Below, one piece after another: positions 28,301-34,996 of a DNA stretch of 64,000 nt. The notes below the pieces were generated by a model. That model was not told the origin of the DNA. It saw nothing but the letters and a program-made list of their open reading frames with translations, and made no database searches. How positions within the stretch are numbered: position 1 is the stretch's first letter; every line of letters starts with the position of its first letter. The DNA is from a bacterium. GTDB lineage: Bacteria > Zhuqueibacterota > QNDG01 > JAFGCO01. Where the stretch lies: positions 62,001-126,000 of the forward strand of contig JAFGGN010000074.1 of NCBI GenBank assembly GCA_016930535.1, given 5' to 3'. A program made the position numbers and the translations under genes.

Positions 28301-28498
28301 AACAGCAATGCATGGAAACCGGTTTCCTCGACACCGATGGGCGATTACCAGCTGAATGATCTGAAAGCCGGTTTTGGGTTCGGATTCAGACTGAATATGG
28401 GATTTCTGCTCCTGCGCTACGATGCGGCCTGGAACACCAATATCGAGGACACGTCGAACAAACCCATGCATTATTTTACTCTCGGCGCGGAATTTTAA
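25346..28498 (+). CDS. Metalloprotease / PD40 beta-propeller / outer-membrane barrel fusion
   Basis: About 1050 residues from the ATG at 25346, which follows AAGGGAG; an upstream in-frame extension to 25199 overlaps the lipoprotein and has no signal. After a signal peptide (LIPLIVFPMLLSGFG) comes a peptidase MA-like zinc-protease domain with HELTH at residues 138-142 and a third-ligand candidate in LAEGLAEYESLGW. Residues ~300-620 carry TolB/WD40-like PD40 repeats (SPDGNRIIFAAKGG, SPDGKTVAFMGISG, SPDGSELIFVSDRGD, SPDGRKIAYISDRSG, WSRDGSRMAFSS). The last ~400 residues are aromatic-rich amphipathic strands ending in FTLGAEF, typical of an Omp85/bacterial-surface-antigen barrel. The protein would therefore sit in the outer membrane with protease and propeller in the periplasm. 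The substrate is unknown. Confidence 0.8.
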   Translation: MSKINRQLFTWKGLIPLIVFPMLLSGFGKNKVQYRDFDWKYVQSKHFDVYYYGDAHHLATFCADVAETSYVSLKKDFKHDIQERIPILIYNTHNEFQQTNVTYSDIEESVGGFTEIFKDRVVIPFQGNFEDFRHVIHHELTHAVMFQIFYGGGVGSMVTGMARFQMPLWLAEGLAEYESLGWDTQSDMFMRDATLNGYVPDIDYMGGFMVYKGGQSLMNFIAEKYGSPKIGEILGKVRVSRSIDRGLKQTLGLDTEELSKRWHKYLRDKYWPDIKGRDEPEDIAKQLTDHVKSRNFLNGSPALSPKGDKLVYLSDRSDYIDIHLIRTVDGKNMGRLVKGQRSDLFEQLHWLRPGMDWSPDGNRIIFAAKGGGRDVLYVLDIDSRELVQVYHFDLDGMFSPAWSPDGKTVAFMGISGGQSDIYLLHLEDERIERLTDDIFSDMDPKWSPDGSELIFVSDRGDYVGTVSDNFLIQNHTYHHSDIYAIDAATRRIDRLTYEAVNVTSPVYSPDGRKIAYISDRSGIGNIYMLDRDTGESYALTNLITGVSQITWSRDGSRMAFSSFYEAGYDIYMMTQPLEIEPGSVIPVETALIKEKKTETLPENIAAADDETPAPGMNFQNFVFDERFRKGEIVAPSKRESAFLDTSEFKEDGDYKVNKYKIRFTPDVVTGDAGYSQFWGLQGSSLILFSDLLGNHQISLYTDLFYNFKNSNFQAGYFYLPKRTDIGGAIFHFSYPYYYSYYEKVGDYYYLRYEYIRTRNYGLTLSGSRPFDRYRRMDANVTFLGIDQERVAVDPLALYYQMGDYEEELGVLARRRVLLLNLGYTTDTVLWGMVGPVNGGRSNLQVTYSPLLNRKTGLDFWTLRGDTRKYLRIGKDYTFALRVAGGLSGGNNPQRFFLGGMTNWINYKYNRSTVADLSLEELFFFSSFETPLRGFPYYELIGTRFVLANLEFRFPMIRYLILGWPLPLGFQNIRGVIFTDLGSAWSNSNAWKPVSSTPMGDYQLNDLKAGFGFGFRLNMGFLLLRYDAAWNTNIEDTSNKPMHYFTLGAEF

Positions 28499-28528
28499 TT
28501 TGTCGGCCGGACATCATGTGAGGAAGAT

Positions 28529-30304
28529 ATGAGAACATTCCTTCGGCTTTTACTGGGACTGACCCTTATTCTGGCCTGTGTTGTGCGGGCGGATGACAAT
28601 GCCGGTGCCGATTTATTAAACACGGAACTGAATCCCCGTGATCTTCCGCTGATCAGTGCGCAGATAGATAATGACATATTGACCGTGATCTATAACATTC
28701 CGGACGGTCAGCACCAGGTGATACAGGAAGATTTTCATTTTATGACCGTGGACGTGGATTCCGTTCCCGGATTTTATTTCGGTGAAACCGTGTATCCGGA
28801 AGGCGGGAAGGACGAGGAGGGGAATACGGTATATCACGGGATCGTTGTTCTCAGCAAACCCATTCTTGAAAACGGGACCAATCCGGAACCTCCCGATTCC
28901 GTGACCATCGAGGCCGGGTATCAGTTTTGTACATCCGACGGCACCTGCCTTGCCCCCGCATCGGAACGGATAGCGGTTCCATTCAGGAGGATGGCCGGTG
29001 TTCCGCCTCAGGCATCCGGATCCGGCAAACTGGCCACAGTGCTGCTCAATCTCATTTTTGCCTTTTTGGGCGGCCTGATTCTGAATGTCATGCCGTGCGT
29101 GCTGCCCGTTCTTTCAATTAAAATCATGGGGATTGTCAAATCGGCCCAGCAGAACAGGCGTGAAATTTTCATGGGATCCCTGACGTATACGGCCGGTGTC
29201 CTGGTTTCATTCCTCATACTGGGTGGTTTTGTGGCCGGTCTCAAGATCGCGGGTCAGAGCGTGGGATGGGGATTCCAGTTTCAGAATATCGGATTTGTGG
29301 TTTTTCTGATCACGATCATCTGGATTTTCGGGCTGGCCCTGTTCGATCTCTTTATTATCCAGCTTCCCGGTGCCCAGACGGCCACGAAGGCCAGTGCCAA
29401 AGGCGGCCACTGGGGCTCATTCATGACCGGGATTTTCGCTGTGCTTCTGGCCACACCCTGTACGGCTCCTATGCTTGGAGCCGCCCTGGGCTGGGCGTTT
29501 TCGCAGGCGCCCGTGATGATAATCGGCAGTTTTCTGATTATCGGGATGGGGCTGGCTTTTCCGTTCATCCTGATCGGGATATTTCCGGTATTCGTTAAAT
29601 GGATTCCGAAACCCGGCGCATGGATGAATACGTTCAAGGAAATCATGGCTTTTCTGTTGATGGCGACCGTGGTCTATCTGCTCAGGGTGGCGTATTTTCT
29701 CATCGAAGGCAAGGTAATACAAATCATCTGGTTCATGCTGGCAGTTGCCTTCGCATGCTGGATTTTCGGCAAGTATGCATCGCCTCAGCGCAAACCGAAA
29801 ATGCGGATCGCGGCCGTGATTTTCAGCTTGGCCTTGGGCCTGGCCGCAGGCATCGCTTTTCTGAAATTCGATACAGGCCACGCTTCGGAAGGAAGTCTGG
29901 AAGGGGTGAATACGACGATGCAGAGAGATCCCCATCATCCGGACTGGTTGGTTTTCAATCCGGAACTGCTTGAATCCCTGATCAGGGAAAACAAGCCGGT
30001 TTTCATCGATTTTGCTGCAGAATGGTGCCTGACCTGCAAGACCAACGAGGCCGCCGTTCTGTTCACCGAGGAAATACAAAATGCTTTTTCAGAACGAAAC
30101 GTCACGTTGCTCAGGGGCGATTACACCAAAAAGAATCCTTTGATACATGAGTGGCTTCAAAAATTCAACCGGGCGGGCGTCCCGCTTTACATCTTTTATT
30201 TACCGGGTCAGCCTGCTCCGCATGTACTGCCTGAAGTGATCACACGGGAAATGATTCTGGATCAGCTGGCAAAAATCGAACACGCAGAAAGACCGACACA
30301 GTAA
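28529..30304 (+). CDS. dsbD: Thiol:disulfide interchange protein DsbD
   Basis: It carries electrons from cytoplasmic thioredoxin across the inner membrane to periplasmic reductases. The 591-residue protein has the full DsbD layout. A signal peptide is followed by an N-terminal alpha domain with a CTSDGTC pair (~residues 133-139). A membrane domain of about eight helices carries the two redox cysteines in NVMPCVLPVLSIK and ATPCTAPMLG. The C-terminal thioredoxin domain has EWCLTCKT around residue 497. The start ATG is 30 nt after the preceding barrel gene. Proximity to secreted proteins containing cysteines may reflect envelope maintenance. The EamA transporter lies directly downstream. Confidence 0.93.
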   Translation: MRTFLRLLLGLTLILACVVRADDNAGADLLNTELNPRDLPLISAQIDNDILTVIYNIPDGQHQVIQEDFHFMTVDVDSVPGFYFGETVYPEGGKDEEGNTVYHGIVVLSKPILENGTNPEPPDSVTIEAGYQFCTSDGTCLAPASERIAVPFRRMAGVPPQASGSGKLATVLLNLIFAFLGGLILNVMPCVLPVLSIKIMGIVKSAQQNRREIFMGSLTYTAGVLVSFLILGGFVAGLKIAGQSVGWGFQFQNIGFVVFLITIIWIFGLALFDLFIIQLPGAQTATKASAKGGHWGSFMTGIFAVLLATPCTAPMLGAALGWAFSQAPVMIIGSFLIIGMGLAFPFILIGIFPVFVKWIPKPGAWMNTFKEIMAFLLMATVVYLLRVAYFLIEGKVIQIIWFMLAVAFACWIFGKYASPQRKPKMRIAAVIFSLALGLAAGIAFLKFDTGHASEGSLEGVNTTMQRDPHHPDWLVFNPELLESLIRENKPVFIDFAAEWCLTCKTNEAAVLFTEEIQNAFSERNVTLLRGDYTKKNPLIHEWLQKFNRAGVPLYIFYLPGQPAPHVLPEVITREMILDQLAKIEHAERPTQ

Positions 30305-30359
30305 TCCGGCATGGATTCGACAGCCTGAAACCGGCTGCCTGAGGAGAGGGAAAGAAACA

Positions 30360-31268
30360 ATCGGATCGAACCTGTCTCATATCGGTGAGTGGGCCGCGCT
30401 GGCGACCGCATGCTGCTGGACCATTACGGCGCTGTCATTCGAAAAGGCAAGCAAACGCGTCGGCTCGCTGCCTGTCAACTGGATACGGCTGGTACTCGCG
30501 TTTTTTCTGCTGAGCCTGTATTCGTGGATTTTCCGGGGAACGCCATGGCCCGCGGATGCGACTGCACATTTATGGACATGGCTGTCCATTTCCGGATTGA
30601 TCGGTTTTGTGCTGGGAGATCTCTTTCTTTTCAGGGCGTTTGTTGAAATCGGATCCAGGATTTCCATGCTGATCATGGCGTCCGTCCCGGTAATGACCGC
30701 CTTGCTGGGCTGGATCTTTATGCAGGAGCACCTGAGCCGGCTCGATATACTGGCCATGATGATCACGCTGTCCGGCATTGCGCTGGTGGTGCTCGAACAG
30801 AACCGGGAAACCAGACAGGTGGCCTTTACACATCCGCTTCGCGGTGTGCTGCTTGCATTCGGGGGGGCTGCGGGCCAGGCAGTCGGACTGATTCTCAGCA
30901 AGTACGGCATGGGGGACTATAATCCTTTTCAGGCCACGCAAATTCGTGTGATGACGGGCATTTTGGGCTTTTCACTGCTCTTTTTCCCGATGAAACGATG
31001 GGGACGTGTCCGTGACGCCCTGAGAAACAAAACGGCCATGTTCTCTGTTTCGCTCGGCGCGTTTTTCGGTCCTTTTCTCGGGGTCTCCCTGTCATTGCTG
31101 GCCATTCAGAAAACCATGACAGGAATCGCTTCGACCATCATGGCCATTGTACCGATTCTGCTGATTCCCCCGGCCGTGATTCTGTTTCACGAGCGTGTGA
31201 CCCTGAAAGAAATAGCCGGGGCCTTTCTGGCGGTCGGAGGTGTTGCCATCCTGTTTCTTGAATTTTAA
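30360..31268 (+). CDS. EamA/DMT-family transporter, no standard start codon
   Basis: A drug/metabolite-transporter-type membrane protein with about ten hydrophobic segments in two EamA halves. The first half runs GEWAALATACCWTITALSFE through SGIALVVLEQ and the second from RGVLLAFGGAAGQAVGL to FLAVGGVAILFLEF. Clear coding similarity to DMT proteins begins at LSHIGEW (about 30372), but the frame contains no ATG, GTG or TTG before 30597, which lies in the third helix. GGAGAGG at 30343-30349 is well placed for an ATC codon at 30360, giving 302 residues. Either a rare AUC start is used, or a base change or sequencing error destroyed the start. Function as an exporter is family-level only; the substrate is unknown. 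Confidence 0.75.
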   Translation: MGSNLSHIGEWAALATACCWTITALSFEKASKRVGSLPVNWIRLVLAFFLLSLYSWIFRGTPWPADATAHLWTWLSISGLIGFVLGDLFLFRAFVEIGSRISMLIMASVPVMTALLGWIFMQEHLSRLDILAMMITLSGIALVVLEQNRETRQVAFTHPLRGVLLAFGGAAGQAVGLILSKYGMGDYNPFQATQIRVMTGILGFSLLFFPMKRWGRVRDALRNKTAMFSVSLGAFFGPFLGVSLSLLAIQKTMTGIASTIMAIVPILLIPPAVILFHERVTLKEIAGAFLAVGGVAILFLEF

Positions 31269-31279
31269 CCGGACAGAGG

Positions 31280-31374
31280 CTCCCTGCGGCAAGCCACGGG
31301 GAGTGAAGTAAAGCGCATTTATTATCGCTCGCTTACTCCGCCGCAGGCAGCGGGGAATGCGCTCGATGTTCAGA
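31280..31374 (+). repeat. Dispersed leader repeat, copy A (upstream of DUF1573 gene)
   Basis: This ~95-bp sequence recurs in inverted orientation at 53569-53673. The 59-nt core 31316-31374 matches the other copy at about 52 of 59 positions by eye. It contains a hairpin CTCCGC-CGCAGGCA-GCGGGG (31336-31355). An upstream imperfect hairpin CTCCCTGCGGC-AA-GCCACGGGGAG lies at 31280-31303. Relative to its downstream gene the orientation is the same as in copy B, and it ends 23 nt before the ATG at 31398. It may be a structured 5' leader or a REP/BIME-type element. Confidence 0.75.
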
Positions 31375-31397
31375 TTAACAATGGAGGAAATCGATCA

Positions 31398-32078
31398 ATG
31401 AGACCTGTTTTCATACTCAGCTTCATGGTGATATTGAGTACGGCTGCAGCCGGGGCAGACATTTCTTTTATGACTTCCGACACACTGAATTTCGGTGATG
31501 TGGAATCCGGCACGGTCCTGAAAGGTGAAATTCAGTTTGTCAATACAGGCAATGATCAGGTGAGAATCAAACGGGTGAACACCTCCTGCGGCTGCACGGC
31601 GGCCCATATTGACAAGATGTTCTTCGAGCCGGGTGAAACCGCCACCATTCCGTTCTCCCTGAATACCCGGGGATTCAGGAATAAAGTGGTCAAATCCATA
31701 TCCGTTGAATTCGAAAACAATGATCCGGCAACCAAAACAATTCTGCTCATGGCGAATTGTATTAATTTTCTGGACATTACACCCAGGTATCTGACGTTTA
31801 CACGCATTCAGGTAAATCCGGACACCTCGATTGTCAAAGAGGTGCGCTTGATGAACCGGTACAACAAACCGTTTACACTGGACAGAATAATCACGGATGC
31901 CGATGTGGAGCTTCAATATATAAAGAAGGATATCGATCCCGGTGATGATTATCTGTTTCAGGTGATTTTAAATCCGAAAGCACCGATGATGCAAAACACG
32001 CAAATTCTCATCGAATCTTCTGATCCGGGCATGGAAAAGCTCCGGATTCCGATTTATATCAGTGTCAAGGATCAGTAA
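31398..32078 (+). CDS. Secreted DUF1573-domain protein
   Basis: A 226-residue exported protein with a signal peptide (FILSFMVILSTAAAGA) and a DUF1573 domain. The hallmarks are FGDVESGTVLKGEIQFVNTGNDQVRIKRVNTSCGCTAA, then EPGETATIPFSLNTRGFRN. DUF1573 proteins are Ig-like ASH/MSP-type domains with a conserved SCGCT motif, common in FCB bacteria; their biochemical role is not established. A second Ig-like part follows (DITPRYLTFTRIQVNPDTS). GGAGG sits upstream of the ATG. The rhodanese-like gene starts at the base after its stop, so they are co-translated. Confidence 0.85.
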   Translation: MRPVFILSFMVILSTAAAGADISFMTSDTLNFGDVESGTVLKGEIQFVNTGNDQVRIKRVNTSCGCTAAHIDKMFFEPGETATIPFSLNTRGFRNKVVKSISVEFENNDPATKTILLMANCINFLDITPRYLTFTRIQVNPDTSIVKEVRLMNRYNKPFTLDRIITDADVELQYIKKDIDPGDDYLFQVILNPKAPMMQNTQILIESSDPGMEKLRIPIYISVKDQ

Positions 32079-32561
32079 ATGCGGATTCCGCTCCGAATCG
32101 TAATTATCGGTATGCTGGCCCTGGCAACAGGGATGACGGTCAACCTGGTCTATTCCGGGGGAATACACCCCAGACAACTGATGATTTTGTTTTCCCGGCC
32201 GGAAAAGGGCTCATTCGCTGTTATCAGCCAGGATTCCGCCCTTGTTCTGATGTTTGAAAATGAGGCCGTCTTTCTGGACGTACGCTCAGAGAAGCAATTC
32301 CAAATCGATCATATCCCCAACGCCCTTTCGGTTCCCTATACAAAAATGCTCCGGCAGCCGTCGGTCCCGTCCCATATTCCCCGTGATTATCCCTGGATCG
32401 TTTATGATCTTCATCCACAAAGCAAGTTTGCCCTGGCCGTTGCCAGAGCCATTGAAAGCAGCGAGAAAAAGCAGCCGGCACTTCTGGATGGCGGCTATGC
32501 GGCCTGGCTTGAAAAGTACTTTCCGGTGGAGGAAGGCGCCCCTGAACCGGATTCATTGTGA
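32079..32561 (+). CDS. Membrane-anchored rhodanese-like protein lacking the catalytic Cys
   Basis: A 160-residue protein with an N-terminal hydrophobic anchor or signal (IVIIGMLALATGMTVNLVYSGG) and a rhodanese fold. Recognisable parts are VFLDVRSEKQFQIDHIPNALSVPY, then WIVYDLHPQSKFALAVARAI, and LLDGGYAAWLEKYFP near the end. Active rhodaneses carry Cys at the start of the loop after the VVYC strand. Here that position reads VYDLHPQSK with no Cys, so sulfurtransferase activity is unlikely and a binding role is more plausible. It is translationally adjacent to the DUF1573 gene. The downstream gap (32562-32768) contains only a short palindrome. Confidence 0.8.
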   Translation: MRIPLRIVIIGMLALATGMTVNLVYSGGIHPRQLMILFSRPEKGSFAVISQDSALVLMFENEAVFLDVRSEKQFQIDHIPNALSVPYTKMLRQPSVPSHIPRDYPWIVYDLHPQSKFALAVARAIESSEKKQPALLDGGYAAWLEKYFPVEEGAPEPDSL

Positions 32562-32768
32562 TGCAATCATTCATTCGGTATGATATTTGATGCAGTGTTC
32601 CGGCAGTGGACGGATCGTTTTTCTGTATTCAGATCCGGTTCATTCTGTTGCATAATGCAATTTCCGATTCCGTCCGATTTCATATTGAGGTTTTAGCGGC
32701 ACAGGTGCGCCTGTTCGGGCGTTCACAACCGTCGTTCATTCATTGTTCTCATTGAAAGAGGTAAACCC

Positions 32769-34274
32769 ATGAGCGGACAATACAATTCCTGGCTGAAGAA
32801 ACGGATTGATATTGTATGGATAGGCACCGTTTTGGGACTGGCCTACTGGATCTGGCAGTCTTTTCGTGACGCGGTCGTGCTTCAGAAAGCGACATTTTTA
32901 CATTGTCTGCTGTTCCCGGATGTGATGTCCCTTGCAGCCAGGCTGCTCGTGATCAGCGCATTTCTACTGTTCTGCATCCATGCGAAATACATCCAGGAAA
33001 AACTGCTGGAGGAACGGTCCGGTATGGGACGCTCTGCGGGATTCTGGTCTTTTCTGGCTTCCGCAGTCGGTTTTATCATGCTGTACTGGATCATCGATTC
33101 ATTCCAGGATATCATCAGCCAGGCAAAAGGAGATCTTCTCGAACGCGTCCTTTCGCCGGGCATCACGGTGCTGCTCTCCCGGCTGATGTCCGTATTTTTT
33201 ATCATCGTGCTGATATTTCTCACACTGTATCTCTTTTACATACGAAAAAAAGCGGACCACGCATTGAGATCGGCCCATGAAGATCTGGAGAAGAGCCGGG
33301 AGAATCTGTATAAAATTGTGTCGAATGCCGTGGATGCCATATTTGTGATTGAAAACGGAAAAGTCGTATTCGTGAATCCCGCGGCCGAAAGCCTGTTCAG
33401 AATGCCGCCGGGCCAGTTTAGCGGAAAACCTTTCAATTATGCCATTTCCACGGACAGAATGCAGGAATTTGAAATAGTCGATTCGGCGGGCGAAACGCTT
33501 ACAGTCGAGGCCTATGGCGTGGATATAACCTGGGAGGGACGCCGTGCGATACTGGCTTCATTGAGGGATGTCACCGAAAGAAAGCAGATCGAGCAGCAGC
33601 GTCAGCATTTTCTGTCTTTAATTTCACATCGTCTGAAAAGCCCCGTTGTCGGCATCATGGAAGCACTGGACAACATGCTCGAGGGCCTGACCGGATCTCT
33701 GAATGACAAACAGCGTGAATATTTGCTTGTCATGCGCGAAAGCGTGTCGAACAAGTACAGTCTGATCAATCATTTACTGACCGCGCTCCGGCTGGAGACC
33801 GGCGGAGAAACGGTTCAGGCAGAGCCGCTTTTGTTGCCGGACCTGCTTGAAAAGGTCATCGCCAGGCATGCGGACGACATACAAAAAAAGGGACTCGAGT
33901 TGAAACGGACCGGTTTGAAGCAGCTGACTCGCGTGACGGCAGACCGGTGCAAGCTGGAAACGGTTTTTGATCAGCTGATTCACAATGCCGTTAAATTTAC
34001 CGATGAAGGATCCATCACGATCGAAGCACACCAGGACGGTCAAAATATAAACGTCGTGATCACGGATACCGGCACAGGCATGTCCGATGCGGATCTGAAA
34101 ACCCTGTTTACCATCCGGAAGACAGTGCACACCATACCCGATGCCAGGGTGGGGCTCGGATTCGGTCTGTACATCGCAAAACAATTCATGCTGCTTCAGG
34201 GCGGCGATATTCAGGCCACAGCGGTTCTGAATCAGGGAAGCCGGTTTTCGGTAACCATGAAATCCGTTGTTTAA
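32769..34274 (+). CDS. Orphan PAS sensor histidine kinase with duplicated membrane region
   Basis: A 501-residue membrane sensor kinase. The N-terminal ~155 residues contain four hydrophobic segments arranged as two similar halves (WQSFRDAVVLQKATFLHCLLFP and IDSFQDIISQAKGDLLERVLSP, each followed by RLxxxxxFxxxx). A coiled coil and PAS domain follow (~175-275, AVDAIFVIENGKVVFVNPAAESLF). The HisKA domain has phospho-acceptor H287 in LISHRLKSPVVGIME. The ATPase domain has N-box FDQLIHNAVKFT, G1 DTGTGM and GLGFGLYIAKQ. It should autophosphorylate and pass phosphate to a response regulator, but none is encoded nearby. The pilin-like gene follows by 14 nt. Confidence 0.88.
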   Translation: MSGQYNSWLKKRIDIVWIGTVLGLAYWIWQSFRDAVVLQKATFLHCLLFPDVMSLAARLLVISAFLLFCIHAKYIQEKLLEERSGMGRSAGFWSFLASAVGFIMLYWIIDSFQDIISQAKGDLLERVLSPGITVLLSRLMSVFFIIVLIFLTLYLFYIRKKADHALRSAHEDLEKSRENLYKIVSNAVDAIFVIENGKVVFVNPAAESLFRMPPGQFSGKPFNYAISTDRMQEFEIVDSAGETLTVEAYGVDITWEGRRAILASLRDVTERKQIEQQRQHFLSLISHRLKSPVVGIMEALDNMLEGLTGSLNDKQREYLLVMRESVSNKYSLINHLLTALRLETGGETVQAEPLLLPDLLEKVIARHADDIQKKGLELKRTGLKQLTRVTADRCKLETVFDQLIHNAVKFTDEGSITIEAHQDGQNINVVITDTGTGMSDADLKTLFTIRKTVHTIPDARVGLGFGLYIAKQFMLLQGGDIQATAVLNQGSRFSVTMKSVV

Positions 34275-34288
34275 ATAGAGCCTGTCCA

Positions 34289-34624
34289 ATGAGAAAGCAT
34301 CCGGTTTTAAGAAGCTGTGAGCGTGGTTTTACGCTGATCGAATTGCTCATCATCCTCATCATCATCGGTGTATTGGCTGCCACGGCCACGGCCCACTTTG
34401 CGCAGCTCTCCGATTCGGCCAAGGCCTCGGCATGCAAGGCGAACCGGACCAGTCTCCAGACAGCGCTGATTAGCTATCGGGGCATGAATGCGGATTTTAC
34501 CGATGATATCGCGGATCTGGCGCCGTATATGTCCGAGGAAGCGATTCCGGAATGCCCGGGCGGAGGAACCTACAGCATAGAAAATCAGAACACGGTTATA
34601 TGTTCGCTGCCTGAGCATGAATGA
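34289..34624 (+). CDS. Type IV pilin-like / pseudopilin protein
   Basis: A 111-residue protein with a class III (prepilin) signal: a basic leader ending CERG, then FTLIELLIILIIIGVLAATA, where Glu is at position +5 and a prepilin peptidase would cut after Gly. The C-terminal domain is short, with a possible disulfide pair (PECPGG and VICSL). It resembles minor pilins or GspG/GspH-like pseudopilins used in type IV pili or type II secretion. It lies downstream of an orphan histidine kinase and far (about 30 kb) from the PilM/PilN-like genes in this window. No prepilin peptidase is present here. Confidence 0.85.
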   Translation: MRKHPVLRSCERGFTLIELLIILIIIGVLAATATAHFAQLSDSAKASACKANRTSLQTALISYRGMNADFTDDIADLAPYMSEEAIPECPGGGTYSIENQNTVICSLPEHE

Positions 34625-34692
34625 AAACACGAAGATCCGGTTTATCGGATCGATCAATAGTATCCCCGTATTGAAACCAAGCGATCAATCAT

Positions 34693-34875
34693 ATGAAACT
34701 TGTCGAATGTGTGCCCAATATCAGCGAGGGCAGGAATCCGGAATCAATCAGCCGGATCGCAGACTCCGCTTCTGCGGTCACCGGCATGGCCATTCTGGAT
34801 GTGGATTCGAATGCGGATGCCAATCGTTCGGTGATTACCTTGGCAGGTTCTCCGGAGGCCGATGCTCCCCGCTGA
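34693..34875 (+). pseudogene. Truncated glutamate formimidoyltransferase remnant
   Basis: The first ~57 codons match the N-terminus of glutamate formiminotransferase: MKLVECVPNISEGRN, then LDVDSNADANRSVITLAGSPEA, where intact enzymes read LDVDxxxDxNRxVxTxxGxPxA. The frame then runs into DAPR and a stop, leaving 60 codons of a ~300-residue enzyme, and nothing downstream resumes the match. The histidine-degradation enzyme cannot be functional from this fragment. It most likely marks a deletion that joined this site to the cimA promoter region. Confidence 0.7.
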
Positions 34876-34929
34876 TATCGGTATTACTGTTTCTCTGAAT
34901 CGCCGGTCCGACAGTTTTTTGTTGAGTTT

Positions 34930-34956
34930 TTGATATTTATGTTCTATTTTTATAAT
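34930..34956 (+). promoter_or_regulatory. Promoter-like sequence before cimA
   Basis: TTGATA (34930-34935) and TATAAT (34951-34956) are separated by 15 nt in an AT-rich stretch 40 nt upstream of the cimA ATG. The -10 is perfect and the spacer is short. GGAGG at 34984-34988 provides the ribosome-binding site for the ATG at 34997. Confidence 0.4.
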
Positions 34957-34996
34957 TCAATAATGATGTGACCACAGTGACCATGGAGGCGGATGC

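Noticed and set aside
32648..32660. Palindrome TTGCATAATGCAA upstream of the histidine kinase as an operator
   Set aside because: Short, AT-rich, no known matching regulator here and no second copy; chance occurrence is plausible.
34634..34651. GATCCG-GTTTAT-CGGATC hairpin after the pilin-like gene as a terminator
   Set aside because: Stem is only 6 bp and no T-run follows.
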